Part shown: piece after piece, positions 25,901-34,039 of the stretch | Layout: the number at the start of each line of letters is the position of its first letter | Numbering within the stretch: position 1 is the stretch's first letter | Source of the DNA: Hanstruepera ponticola | GTDB taxonomy: Bacteria > Bacteroidota > Bacteroidia > Flavobacteriales > Flavobacteriaceae | DNA: 64,000 nucleotides | Assembly: GCF_012931685.1 (NCBI RefSeq) | Contig: NZ_JABANC010000001.1 | Span: forward strand, 930,001 to 994,000 | Reading direction: 5' to 3' | Program-made: the position numbers and the translations under genes | The notes under the pieces: model-generated | Databases searched by the model: none | What the model was told of the DNA's origin: nothing | Seen by the model: the letters and a program-made list of their open reading frames with translations, nothing else

Positions 25901-27388
25901 TTAATTACTCTGTCTGATTATAAATAGACCACCTTCAATATCACTAACTATAATATTTCCACTTGGAAAATAAGGATATACATTCCAAGCACCATTAAAG
26001 CTGGCACTATCACTCGAAGGATACGTATCAAAATAACCAACCTCATTCATCACACTAGAATTCAGTCCAGAAATATCAATAAACCTAACACCAGCTCTGT
26101 AATTAGATAAATAATAAATGTTGCCTTTAACATAGCCATTGTGATCAATTGCTAGGGTAGGACCAAAATAATCCATATGAAAGATTGGGTTATCCAAATC
26201 AGTGAAATCAAAAACAATTGTACGGGTATTATTTCCAAAACCTTGTTCGTCAGTTTCATCACCAAGAATGAAATAGTTTAAATTTTCTGTAAACCAACCT
26301 TGGTGCGTATAACCAATATTATCATAATCAATTGTTGAAATAATCTGCGGATTAGATTTATCAGAAACATCAATGATAGCAACTTCATTTTCGTTGCTGC
26401 CAACCAGTATTTCACTACCAGCATAATCAGCATCAGGTCCATTATAAGTAATGACTTGGGCATCATGTGAATACCCTGAAATACCACCTTCTTCAATTGG
26501 ATTTAATGGATTCTGTATATTTAAAAATATGGGGCCGCCAGCATAAGTCGTATTTCGGCTACCACCTACTATGTATGCATATCCAGAATTTTCATTGATA
26601 ACAATATTGTGGGCTCTACCAAAACCTGTGTAGTGAAAATCGGGAGTAAATGCTTCTGGCGGATTTGCTACATTCCGAAGTCTAGTTAGATCAAAGACCT
26701 GCATACCATGATTAGAAGCCTCACTAACTATAAATGCATGGTTGCTATATACTTTAACATCGCGCCAAATATTTCCACCATTTCCGGGATTAGCACTAGC
26801 AAGCCTTCCCAATAATAAGGGGTTTGTAGGATCAGTGACATCAACAAAAGCTGTCCCTTGAGTGGATGCTACCAACGCGTATTCCTTACCTGTTGTAGGG
26901 TCAGTCCAGCCCCAAGAATCATTGCCTTCAGCTCCAGGCTCACCTAAAACATCTATAGGAATATGACCCATTAAGTCATAATTGTCACAAGGATAAGGTC
27001 CTGCCATTCCATTTTCACAAGGAAATAGAGGTGTTAAATCTGGGTTGTTTTGACAAGCGTTTCCTATGCCGTCACCATCGTCGTCTAATTGATCAGGATT
27101 TGGAATAAGAGGGCAGTTGTCAACATCATCTTGGATGCCATCATTATCACCATCGTTGTCATTAGTTGTGTCACAGCTATCTCCAATGCCATCATTATCG
27201 GTATCAGCTTGATTTGGATTAGAAATGGAAGGGCAATTATCTTGTGAGTCTGGGATACCATCATTGTCGGAATCAACTATAATTATAGGGTCTACAGGTT
27301 CGTCATCGCAACTCTGGAAGACCGTTAAGCTAAATAAAACGAATGATAGGATAGTCGTAAAATAGGATGTTTTTAAAAAGTGTTTCAT
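25901..27388 (-). CDS. Choice-of-anchor B family protein with thrombospondin type 3 repeats
   Basis: A 495-residue paralogue of its neighbours. It has a lipobox (VFQSCDDEP), then about 75 residues of calcium-binding-type thrombospondin type 3 repeats (DSDNDGIPDSQDNCPSISN and DDDGDGIGNAC units), then the LVIVD propeller domain with the same motif order as the adjacent copies (GWTDPTTGKEYALVAST, WRDVKVYSNHAFIVSEASNHG, YTHQGWFTENLNYFILGDE, GAWNVYPYFPSGNIIVSD). The Asp-rich spacer probably makes a rigid calcium-stabilised stalk that lifts the propeller off the surface. Spacing is 8-9 bases to both neighbours. The ligand is unknown. Confidence 0.88.
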   Translation of the reverse strand: MKHFLKTSYFTTILSFVLFSLTVFQSCDDEPVDPIIIVDSDNDGIPDSQDNCPSISNPNQADTDNDGIGDSCDTTNDNDGDNDGIQDDVDNCPLIPNPDQLDDDGDGIGNACQNNPDLTPLFPCENGMAGPYPCDNYDLMGHIPIDVLGEPGAEGNDSWGWTDPTTGKEYALVASTQGTAFVDVTDPTNPLLLGRLASANPGNGGNIWRDVKVYSNHAFIVSEASNHGMQVFDLTRLRNVANPPEAFTPDFHYTGFGRAHNIVINENSGYAYIVGGSRNTTYAGGPIFLNIQNPLNPIEEGGISGYSHDAQVITYNGPDADYAGSEILVGSNENEVAIIDVSDKSNPQIISTIDYDNIGYTHQGWFTENLNYFILGDETDEQGFGNNTRTIVFDFTDLDNPIFHMDYFGPTLAIDHNGYVKGNIYYLSNYRAGVRFIDISGLNSSVMNEVGYFDTYPSSDSASFNGAWNVYPYFPSGNIIVSDIEGGLFIIRQSN

Positions 27389-27397
27389 TTTGTATTT

Positions 27398-28945
27398 TTA
27401 CTTTAGTAGCAATTTTTTAGTTACTTCAGAATTGATTTTAACCAAGTAAACTCCTTTCTGATAATTTTTTATTGGTAGAACGAATTTTTGAAGATTAATA
27501 TTGCGTTCTTCAAAAACCATCTTACCAAGTATATTATATATCTCTATAGAATTAATGACTTTTCCGTTAACTGCAGAAACAGTTGCATTTGTTTGAGTAG
27601 GATTAGGAGTCAATTTAAATGTATTTTTTTCATTAATAAAATTAGAAACATCTAGTGTCCCACTTTTCCTCACAATAAATAGGCCACGATCGATATCACT
27701 TATAATAATATTACCACTGTTAAAGTAAGGATATACACTCCAAGCACCATCAAAACCCGTATTATTGCTTTCAGGGTGAGTGTCAAAATAACCAATTTCT
27801 GTCATAGAATTTGTTGGAGATGCAATGTTTGAAATATCCAATATACGTAAGCCAGCTCTATAGTTAGCCATATAAAAAGTATTACCTTTTACATAGCCAT
27901 TATGGTCAATGGCAAGTGTAGGGCCAAAATAAGTAGATGACAAAACGGGATTATCCAAATCTTGAACATCAAAAACTAATGTGCGTGTATTCATCCCAAA
28001 TGCTTGCTCATCCGTTTCATCACCCATTATAAAATAACGATGATCATCAGTGAACCATCCTTGATGGGCATAACCAGGTTGAGAATAGGTTACTTCAGAA
28101 ATTTTGGTAATGTTATTTTTATCAGTAACATCTAAAAAAACTAATTTGTCGTTACTGGAAAAACTCCCGTTGCTCGCAACCAGTATTTCTCTGCCAACAT
28201 AGGTAGGAATTGAAGTTGTATTAGAATCAGGGTTTGAATCTGGTCCATTATAGGTTACAACTTGGGCATCATGTGTATAACCACTTGCGGTATAATCTCC
28301 CAAAGTTATTGGAGCCATTGGATCCGATATATCAATAAAAATTGGACCGCCACCATTAGCGGAATTACAACCAACTAAATAAGCGATTGCTTCGCTCTCA
28401 TTAATAACAATATTGTGACAACTTCCAATGGACAACCCTCCTGTATCACCTGAATATGTTAAAATTCTATTAGGATATTCACTCTCTTCAAAGGTTAAAT
28501 CGCCATCAACACCATTTCTTAAAATTGTAAGGTCAAATATTTGGACTCCATGTGACCCTACATTATCCGCAACTATAAAGGCATAATTATTATAAACTTT
28601 TACATCTCTCCAGAAATTTGTTGCTGTTTCGGTATCTAATCTACCTAAAAAAATAGGATTTAAAGGATTACTAACATCAACAAAAGCAGTGCTATTAGTA
28701 GTAGCAATTAAGGCATATTCTTTGTTGTCAAGAGGATCTGTCCACCCCCAAACATCACTACCTTCCGGGTTGCCTAGAGTGTTGGCAAGTACTGAAATAG
28801 GAATGTTTGACATTAAATCATAATCGTCGCATGGGAAAGAATCGCCTCCAGACACATTGGCAAACCCATTTTCACATGGGGTTTGACCAAAGCCGAAAAA
28901 TGAGCAAACTAATGCTATAGTTATTAAAGTAAAGTTTTTAAACAT
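27398..28945 (-). CDS. Choice-of-anchor B family protein with T9SS type A sorting domain
   Basis: A 515-residue paralogue and the first gene of the operon. It has a Sec signal peptide (ends GFGQ, no lipobox), a propeller domain with motifs shared with the two following genes, and an extra insertion around residues 240-275. About 75 C-terminal residues form a type A sorting domain (FKLTPNPTQTNATVS, IEIYNILGKMVFE, YQKGVYLVKINSEVTKKLLLK) that directs secretion through the T9SS and attachment to the surface. Three neighbouring paralogues therefore use two anchoring modes: T9SS for this copy, and lipid for the other two (one with a thrombospondin-repeat stalk). A -7 box lies upstream at 28974-28981. 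Confidence 0.9.
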   Translation of the reverse strand: MFKNFTLITIALVCSFFGFGQTPCENGFANVSGGDSFPCDDYDLMSNIPISVLANTLGNPEGSDVWGWTDPLDNKEYALIATTNSTAFVDVSNPLNPIFLGRLDTETATNFWRDVKVYNNYAFIVADNVGSHGVQIFDLTILRNGVDGDLTFEESEYPNRILTYSGDTGGLSIGSCHNIVINESEAIAYLVGCNSANGGGPIFIDISDPMAPITLGDYTASGYTHDAQVVTYNGPDSNPDSNTTSIPTYVGREILVASNGSFSSNDKLVFLDVTDKNNITKISEVTYSQPGYAHQGWFTDDHRYFIMGDETDEQAFGMNTRTLVFDVQDLDNPVLSSTYFGPTLAIDHNGYVKGNTFYMANYRAGLRILDISNIASPTNSMTEIGYFDTHPESNNTGFDGAWSVYPYFNSGNIIISDIDRGLFIVRKSGTLDVSNFINEKNTFKLTPNPTQTNATVSAVNGKVINSIEIYNILGKMVFEERNINLQKFVLPIKNYQKGVYLVKINSEVTKKLLLK

Positions 28946-28973
28946 CAGGTTAAGCGTGATTGTATAAGCCCAA

Positions 28974-28981
28974 CAAAATTA
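28974..28981 (-). promoter_or_regulatory. Putative -7 element for the choice-of-anchor B/MbnP operon
   Basis: On the minus strand TAATTTTG matches TAnnTTTG, 29 bases before the first gene of the six-gene operon. No copper-responsive operator was recognised by eye. Confidence 0.5.
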
Positions 28982-29085
28982 ACAGAATAATCCATAAAAT
29001 CTATTGGTTTAGTGTTAAATATCAGTTTTTTATATATAAAACCGTTTAAATTTAAATTCACAGACCGTATTTAAAAACACCTTAG

Positions 29086-29093
29086 TATTTTTG
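29086..29093 (+). promoter_or_regulatory. Putative -7 element for thiL, giving a near-leaderless message
   Basis: TATTTTTG matches TAnnTTTG and ends only 4 bases before the ATG at 29098, so transcription would begin at or close to the start codon. No thiamine-pyrophosphate riboswitch is seen. Confidence 0.45.
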
Positions 29094-29097
29094 TAGC

Positions 29098-30141
29098 ATG
29101 ATAGAAGACAAAAACCAACAACGAACAGCATTGAATGATATTGGAGAATTTGGATTGATAGAACATTTGACCAAGAACTTCAAAATAAACCAAGATTCAA
29201 CAATCATAGGTATAGGTGATGATGCAGCAATTTTGAATTTTGGAAAAAACCAAGTAGTCGTTTCTACCGATTTGTTAATAGAAGGCGTACACTTTGATTT
29301 AAGTTACATGCCATTAAAACATTTGGGCTACAAAGCTGTTATGGTCAATCTGTCTGACATTTATGCCATGAATGCTTCAGCAACTCAAGTCACTATTTCT
29401 GTTGCCGTATCAAATAGATTTCCATTAGAAGCGTTAGAAGAATTATATTCTGGAATTGAAACAGCAGCAAAAATTTACAATATTGATGTAGTTGGTGGTG
29501 ATACGACATCTTCCACATCTGGTTTAATTATTTCTGTGACAGCTATTGGAGGAATTAATAAGGGTAATGAAGTTTTAAGAAGTGGTGCCAAACCTAACGA
29601 TTTGTTGGTTGTAACAGGTGATTTAGGTGCGGCTTATATGGGGCTACAAGTTTTAGAACGTGAAAAAGAAGTTTTTAAGGTTAATCCAAACAATCAACCA
29701 GATTTAGAACCTTATACATATATTGTTGAGCGACAGTTAAAACCTGAATCAAGAAAAGATATTATTAAGCTTTTTAAAGAGTTAGACTTAAAACCTACAT
29801 CAATGATAGATATAAGTGATGGGTTGTCTTCTGAAATTTTGCATATATGCAAGCAAAGTGATGTTGGATGTGATTTATATGAAGATAAAATACCGTTAGA
29901 TCCCCAAGTTATATCAACTTGTGAAGAATTTAATATTGATAGTACTACTGTAGCTTTAAATGGCGGAGAAGATTATGAATTGTTATTCACTGTTTCACAA
30001 GAAGATTATCCCAAAATTAAAGCGAATCCCAATTTTAGTGTTATTGGTCATATAAAAGAAAAAAGTGCTGGCACACATCTAGTTACTCGTGCTGATACAC
30101 GAATACCATTAAAAGCTCAAGGATGGAAGAGCTTTGATTAA
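29098..30141 (+). CDS. thiL: Thiamine-phosphate kinase ThiL
   Basis: A 347-residue AIR-synthase-fold kinase that phosphorylates thiamine monophosphate to thiamine pyrophosphate. The family motifs are present: IIGIGDDAAIL, the metal-binding STDLLIEGVHFD, VNLSDIYAMNA, DVVGGDTTSS, and MIDISDGLSSEILHIC with NGGEDYELLFTV. Length is normal. It stands alone, with no other thiamine gene nearby. Its 3' end overlaps the stop of the convergent small-protein gene by 3-4 bases. Confidence 0.95.
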   Translation: MIEDKNQQRTALNDIGEFGLIEHLTKNFKINQDSTIIGIGDDAAILNFGKNQVVVSTDLLIEGVHFDLSYMPLKHLGYKAVMVNLSDIYAMNASATQVTISVAVSNRFPLEALEELYSGIETAAKIYNIDVVGGDTTSSTSGLIISVTAIGGINKGNEVLRSGAKPNDLLVVTGDLGAAYMGLQVLEREKEVFKVNPNNQPDLEPYTYIVERQLKPESRKDIIKLFKELDLKPTSMIDISDGLSSEILHICKQSDVGCDLYEDKIPLDPQVISTCEEFNIDSTTVALNGGEDYELLFTVSQEDYPKIKANPNFSVIGHIKEKSAGTHLVTRADTRIPLKAQGWKSFD

Positions 30142-30419
30142 GCAGGAATTCTTAAATCTGAATTCAGGTAAGGCCTGTTATTCTGTAAACGCATTAAACG
30201 CCTTGTATACATTTGCTCAAGAATACTGTTTATCTCACGATACTTTGGTGTAAGAACTGTTAAATTTCCATTTCCATTTGTTGTTAGTTCTTTTCTACAA
30301 TGCGAACAGGTATATTCCTTTACATGATGAGTAACCTTTCTAGAAACTTCATAATCATGGCCAAAAATAGTACAATACAATTTTGGCAGTAATGCTGTTT
30401 TTTGGGTAGTTGTGTTCAT
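30138..30419 (-). CDS. Small conserved-type protein with CxxC zinc-ribbon-like motif
   Basis: A 93-residue protein when started at the ATG at 30419 (MNTTTQKTALL); a longer in-frame start at 30461 adds hydrophobic residues without clear support. It contains LYCTIFGHDYEVSRKVTHHVKEYTCSHCRKEL in two parts, with Cys, His and CxxC ligands that could hold one zinc ion, as in DUF1660-like or short zinc-ribbon proteins. The C-terminal half has Arg-rich helical sequence (MYTRRLMRLQNNR). It has no recognised function. It converges on thiL with a 4-base overlap and precedes the alpha/beta hydrolase region on the same strand. Confidence 0.62.
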   Translation of the reverse strand: MNTTTQKTALLPKLYCTIFGHDYEVSRKVTHHVKEYTCSHCRKELTTNGNGNLTVLTPKYREINSILEQMYTRRLMRLQNNRPYLNSDLRIPA

Positions 30420-30475
30420 AAGTATTTGATTTGGAAGAATAAAACTAGCAAAAAAATCCAAATAATCGACAAAAG

Positions 30476-31255
30476 CTATATTAAATCGATGAAATGCATT
30501 ATTTCTTGTAAGAAAAAAACTTCATTTTCAATATAACTCATATGTCCGCCTTCAAATTCTATAAATTTTATATCGGCAGATTTTACCTCACTAACAAGGC
30601 TATCACTTTGTATTACAGTGTCATGGGTGCCAATCAACATCAATTTTATAAAATTACCAGTTTCCAAAATATTTTTTCTTGAAGGTCTTATTTTCATCCC
30701 TTCAAGCGCAGCTATTATTCCTTGAAGAGGAGTTTTTAGAGCTTCATTCTTAACGCTATCAATTTCAATTTTGAGATTTTCACGATTATTTTCAGCAAAT
30801 AAATTGGTTACAGCCATACTCACAAAGGCTTTGTGGTTTTGTTTTACTGCTTTTATGGCTCTATCTCTATTGATTTTTCTTTCGTCACTATCTGCTTGAG
30901 ACGTTGAGTTGGCAAGGCAGATGCCTGAAACTTTTTCAGGAAATAAATCGGCAAAGGCTAAAGCTACATATCCACCCATAGAATGACCTATAAAAACAGC
31001 TTTTTTTATATCTAAATGTTCCAATACTGCTCTCACAGCTTCAGCCATATCTTCCATAGTATGAATGTAACCCAAACAACCAGTATTTCCATGACCCAAA
31101 AGATCAATTGAAATTACCCGATTTTTATGGCCTATATGTGATATGGTTTTGCTCCACATTGACGTGTTTTCTAAAAAGCCATGTAATAAAACCACAACAT
31201 CGCCTAAACCGTCATCAGTATAAAAAACAGGAATACCTTTGTAATCTAAAATCAT
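30476..31255 (-). CDS. Alpha/beta hydrolase
   Basis: A 259-residue alpha/beta hydrolase starting at the ATG at 31255 (MILDYKGIPVFY). A longer in-frame extension reaches 31375 but would run through the brnQ start and lacks family sequence, so I reject it. The oxyanion HGFLENTSMW segment, nucleophile elbow GHSMGG (Ser92), acid-loop GTHDTVI and catalytic His in EGGHMSYIE form a full triad. No signal peptide, so it is cytoplasmic. The substrate is not predictable; BioH/MhpC-type small esters are typical. It is divergent from brnQ, with both starts within 36 bases. Confidence 0.88.
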   Translation of the reverse strand: MILDYKGIPVFYTDDGLGDVVVLLHGFLENTSMWSKTISHIGHKNRVISIDLLGHGNTGCLGYIHTMEDMAEAVRAVLEHLDIKKAVFIGHSMGGYVALAFADLFPEKVSGICLANSTSQADSDERKINRDRAIKAVKQNHKAFVSMAVTNLFAENNRENLKIEIDSVKNEALKTPLQGIIAALEGMKIRPSRKNILETGNFIKLMLIGTHDTVIQSDSLVSEVKSADIKFIEFEGGHMSYIENEVFFLQEIMHFIDLI

Positions 31256-31272
31256 AATTACGCTATATTGTA

Positions 31273-31280
31273 CAAATATA
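31273..31280 (-). promoter_or_regulatory. Putative -7 element for the alpha/beta hydrolase
   Basis: On the minus strand TATATTTG matches TAnnTTTG, 18 bases before the start at 31255. A possible TTG lies 25 bases further upstream, slightly long for the consensus spacing. It supports the short start. Confidence 0.5.
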
Positions 31281-31290
31281 CCGTTTGGAA

Positions 31291-32574
31291 ATGAATAACA
31301 CGAAGCAAACATTTGTATTTGGATTTGCCATTTTTGCTGCCTTCTTTGGCGCTGGCAATTTAGTTTTACCTCCATTGTTAGGGTTTAATTCAGGGCCTGA
31401 TTGGTGGTTGGTAGGTTTAGGGTTTATTACTTCTGCTACAATTATTCCTCTTTTTGCTTTATTTGCTCATGCTAGGCTTCAAGGAACAATGCTGGATTTT
31501 GGTAATAAAGTATCACCTTTTTTTAGTTTAATTTTTTGTTTTTGTGTTTATCTCATTGCAGTTGCTTTACCATGTCCAAGAACTGCAGCCGTAACGCATG
31601 AAATGGCTATTGCGCCTTTTTTTGGAACGCCTTCAATTTTAACGAGTAGTATATATTTTGTTTTGGTGTTTCTGTTTGTAATGAATAGAGGAAAAGTTCT
31701 TGATTTGTTGGGTAAATATCTAACACCTTTAATTGTTGTGATTCTTTTAGCAATCATAGTTATTGGAATTTTTACAACACCAAGCGAAATAGAACCATCA
31801 ATATATAATTCACCTTTTTTAAGTGGCTTTTTTGAAGGCTATCAAACTTATGATGCTATAGCAGGACTGCTTACAGGAGGGATTGTGATTATATCATTAA
31901 ACATGCAAGGTTTTACATCTTTAGAAGAAAAGAAAAGTATAATAGCGCGTTCTAGTTTTATTGCTATGGCTGGGCTTTTTATAATTTACATTGGACTAAT
32001 GTTTATTGGTGCTCATTTTAATGGGCAATTTGATTCATCAATATCTCGTCCAGAATTGCTTTCAGGATTGGCCTTAAAAACACTTGGTAATTTTGGAAAT
32101 ATCTCTTTGAGTATATTGGTGGCTTTAGCTTGTTTTACTACAGCAGTTGCTATTATTGTGGGTACAGCTGACTTCTTTAAAGGACTGTTTAATGAATCAC
32201 GAAGTGTTTATACAATAACTGCTATTATATCTTGTGTTTTAGGGATTTTGGTTGGTCAAATGGATGTAAAATATATCATAGATGTGGCACTTCCTGCTCT
32301 AATGTTTATTTATCCTTTAACGATTGTGCTAATTTTTTTAAATGTTATTCCAGAAAAATTTGCTTCAGAAAAAGTTTTTAGAGGCGTCGTTTTAGTAACA
32401 TTTGTGTTTAGCATTCCAGATTTTTTAGGCTTTTTAATGGAAACTAATTGGCTTAATCAATTAAAAGACACCATACCATTAGCCAAAGATAATTTAGGTT
32501 GGGTTTTTCCATCACTAGTAACATTTATCATCTTGAATTTAATAAAAAACAAAAACCCTCATTTAAATGAATAA
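31291..32574 (+). CDS. brnQ: Branched-chain amino acid transporter BrnQ (LIVCS family)
   Basis: A 427-residue inner-membrane protein with about 12 hydrophobic segments. The LIVCS signature at the N-terminus is clear (FVFGFAIFAAFFGAGNLVLPP), followed by YLIAVALPCPRTAAVTHEMA and LTGGIVIISLNMQG. It imports Leu, Ile and Val by sodium or proton symport. I start it at the ATG at 31291; the in-frame TTG at 31285 adds only two residues. The last codons and stop lie inside a hairpin (32553-32584). No other branched-chain amino acid gene is nearby. Confidence 0.93.
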   Translation: MNNTKQTFVFGFAIFAAFFGAGNLVLPPLLGFNSGPDWWLVGLGFITSATIIPLFALFAHARLQGTMLDFGNKVSPFFSLIFCFCVYLIAVALPCPRTAAVTHEMAIAPFFGTPSILTSSIYFVLVFLFVMNRGKVLDLLGKYLTPLIVVILLAIIVIGIFTTPSEIEPSIYNSPFLSGFFEGYQTYDAIAGLLTGGIVIISLNMQGFTSLEEKKSIIARSSFIAMAGLFIIYIGLMFIGAHFNGQFDSSISRPELLSGLALKTLGNFGNISLSILVALACFTTAVAIIVGTADFFKGLFNESRSVYTITAIISCVLGILVGQMDVKYIIDVALPALMFIYPLTIVLIFLNVIPEKFASEKVFRGVVLVTFVFSIPDFLGFLMETNWLNQLKDTIPLAKDNLGWVFPSLVTFIILNLIKNKNPHLNE

Positions 32575-32584
32575 ATGAGGGTTT
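32553..32584. terminator. Hairpin terminator embedded in the end of brnQ
   Basis: AAACCCTCATTTA (32553-32565) pairs perfectly with TAAATGAGGGTTT (32572-32584) around a 6-base loop. The brnQ stop TAA forms the first bases of the second arm. On the minus strand a long T-rich tract follows, so it probably also terminates the convergent aminopeptidase gene. Confidence 0.8.
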
Positions 32585-32605
32585 GATATGGTATCAGAAT
32601 TATAT

Positions 32606-33898
32606 TTAAGAGTTCATGATTTCTTCAATTTCATCGGCCTCAATAGGAATATTAGCCATCAAATTAAATGGTTCGCCAGATTCTTGTATAACCACATCAT
32701 CTTCCAATCGCACACCAAATCCTTCATCAGGAATGTAAATTCCTGGCTCAACAGTAAAGACCATATTGGCTTGGATAGGTTCGGTAAGAATCCCATAATC
32801 ATGAGTGTCTAAACCTATATGATGACTTGTTCCGTGCATAAAGTATTTTTTATAGGCTGGCCAATCGGGATTCTCGTTTTGTACATCAGCTTTATCTAAT
32901 AGTCCTAATCCCAACAATTCAGAAGTCATAAGTTTTCCAACTTCAACATGATAATCAGCCCAAAGCGTTCCTGGAACCAATAGTTTAGTTGCTTCATTTT
33001 TTACATGATTTACAGCATTGTAAACAGCTTTTTGCCTGTCTGTGTATTTTCCAGAAACAGGAATGGTGCGTGTTAAATCACTAGAGTAGTTAGCGTATTC
33101 TGCTCCGACATCTAAAAGGATTAAGTCGCCATCTTTACATTGTTGATTGTTCTCAATATAGTGTAAGACATTGGCGTTATTACCAGAAGCAACGATTGGT
33201 GTATAAGCGAATCCTTTTGATCGGTTTCTTAAAAACTCGTGCATCAATTCGGCCTCAATTTCATATTCCCAAACTCCAGGCTTTATGAAGCTTAAAAGTC
33301 TTCTAATTCCCTTTTCAGTAATGTTGCAAGCCTTTTGCATTAAATCAATTTCTATAGGATCTTTTATAGAGCGCAAACGTTGTAAAATAGGATTGCTCTT
33401 GGCAACGCTATGAGCTGGATAACGTTCTTTTAGCCATTTGGTAAATCGGTCTTCACGAGTTTCGGTCTCAACATTAGCACGATAATGCTCGTTAGTGTTG
33501 ATGTAAACCGTATCACATTGGGTCATCAGTTCGAACATGGTTTTTTCCATATCTTTTAACCAATACACCGTTTTAATACCACTGGTTTTGTAAGCCGCTT
33601 CTTTAGTAAGCTTCTCACCTTCCCAAACCGCAATATGTTCATTGGTTTCTTTCAGGAATAAGATCTCCCTATTTTTCTCATTAGGACAATCTGGAAAAAT
33701 AACCAATACACTCTCTTCTTGATCAACACCACTTAAATAAAAAATATCACGATGTTGTTGAAATGGCATAGTGCTATCGGCACTTATGGGATAAATATCA
33801 TTGGAATTAAAAACAGCCAGGCTTTTAGGCTTCATTTTGGCTGCAAAATTCTTACGATTCTTGATGAATAATTTATTATCAATAGGATGGTATTTCAT
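32606..33898 (-). CDS. pepP: Xaa-Pro aminopeptidase (M24B, AMP_N domain)
   Basis: A 430-residue dinuclear-metal peptidase that removes N-terminal residues preceding proline. The N-terminal AMP_N domain (about 1-140) has FYLSGVDQEESVLVIFPDC. The pita-bread catalytic domain has the five metal ligands in their usual order: LLDVGAEY-NYSSDLTRTIP (two Asp), HGTSHHIGLDTHD (His), TVEPGIYIP (Glu) and VRLEDDVVI (Glu). Length fits the PepP class. No signal peptide, so it is cytoplasmic. A -7 box lies 21 bases upstream. Confidence 0.93.
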   Translation of the reverse strand: MKYHPIDNKLFIKNRKNFAAKMKPKSLAVFNSNDIYPISADSTMPFQQHRDIFYLSGVDQEESVLVIFPDCPNEKNREILFLKETNEHIAVWEGEKLTKEAAYKTSGIKTVYWLKDMEKTMFELMTQCDTVYINTNEHYRANVETETREDRFTKWLKERYPAHSVAKSNPILQRLRSIKDPIEIDLMQKACNITEKGIRRLLSFIKPGVWEYEIEAELMHEFLRNRSKGFAYTPIVASGNNANVLHYIENNQQCKDGDLILLDVGAEYANYSSDLTRTIPVSGKYTDRQKAVYNAVNHVKNEATKLLVPGTLWADYHVEVGKLMTSELLGLGLLDKADVQNENPDWPAYKKYFMHGTSHHIGLDTHDYGILTEPIQANMVFTVEPGIYIPDEGFGVRLEDDVVIQESGEPFNLMANIPIEADEIEEIMNS

Positions 33899-33918
33899 AA
33901 TGGATAAATTAAATTTCT

Positions 33919-33926
33919 CAAAGCTA
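33919..33926 (-). promoter_or_regulatory. Putative -7 element for the aminopeptidase gene
   Basis: On the minus strand TAGCTTTG matches TAnnTTTG, 21 bases before the start at 33898. Confidence 0.45.
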
Positions 33927-34039
33927 CATATTTCAATAATGTCTAAAAAATATCACTTGACTTTTGTTAAATTTTAACATCAGATTTTGATGCCTATTGG
34001 TTTATGGCTATTTTTCGAATGTAATTCTAACTAACTATT

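Noticed and set aside
28946-29097. Riboswitch (thiamine pyrophosphate) upstream of thiL
   Set aside because: No conserved TPP-riboswitch helices are visible, and the promoter box is only 4 bases from the start.
31256-31375. Forty-residue N-terminal extension of the alpha/beta hydrolase
   Set aside because: It overlaps the brnQ start, is Gln/Arg-rich and unrelated to the hydrolase fold; a -7 box supports the start at 31255.
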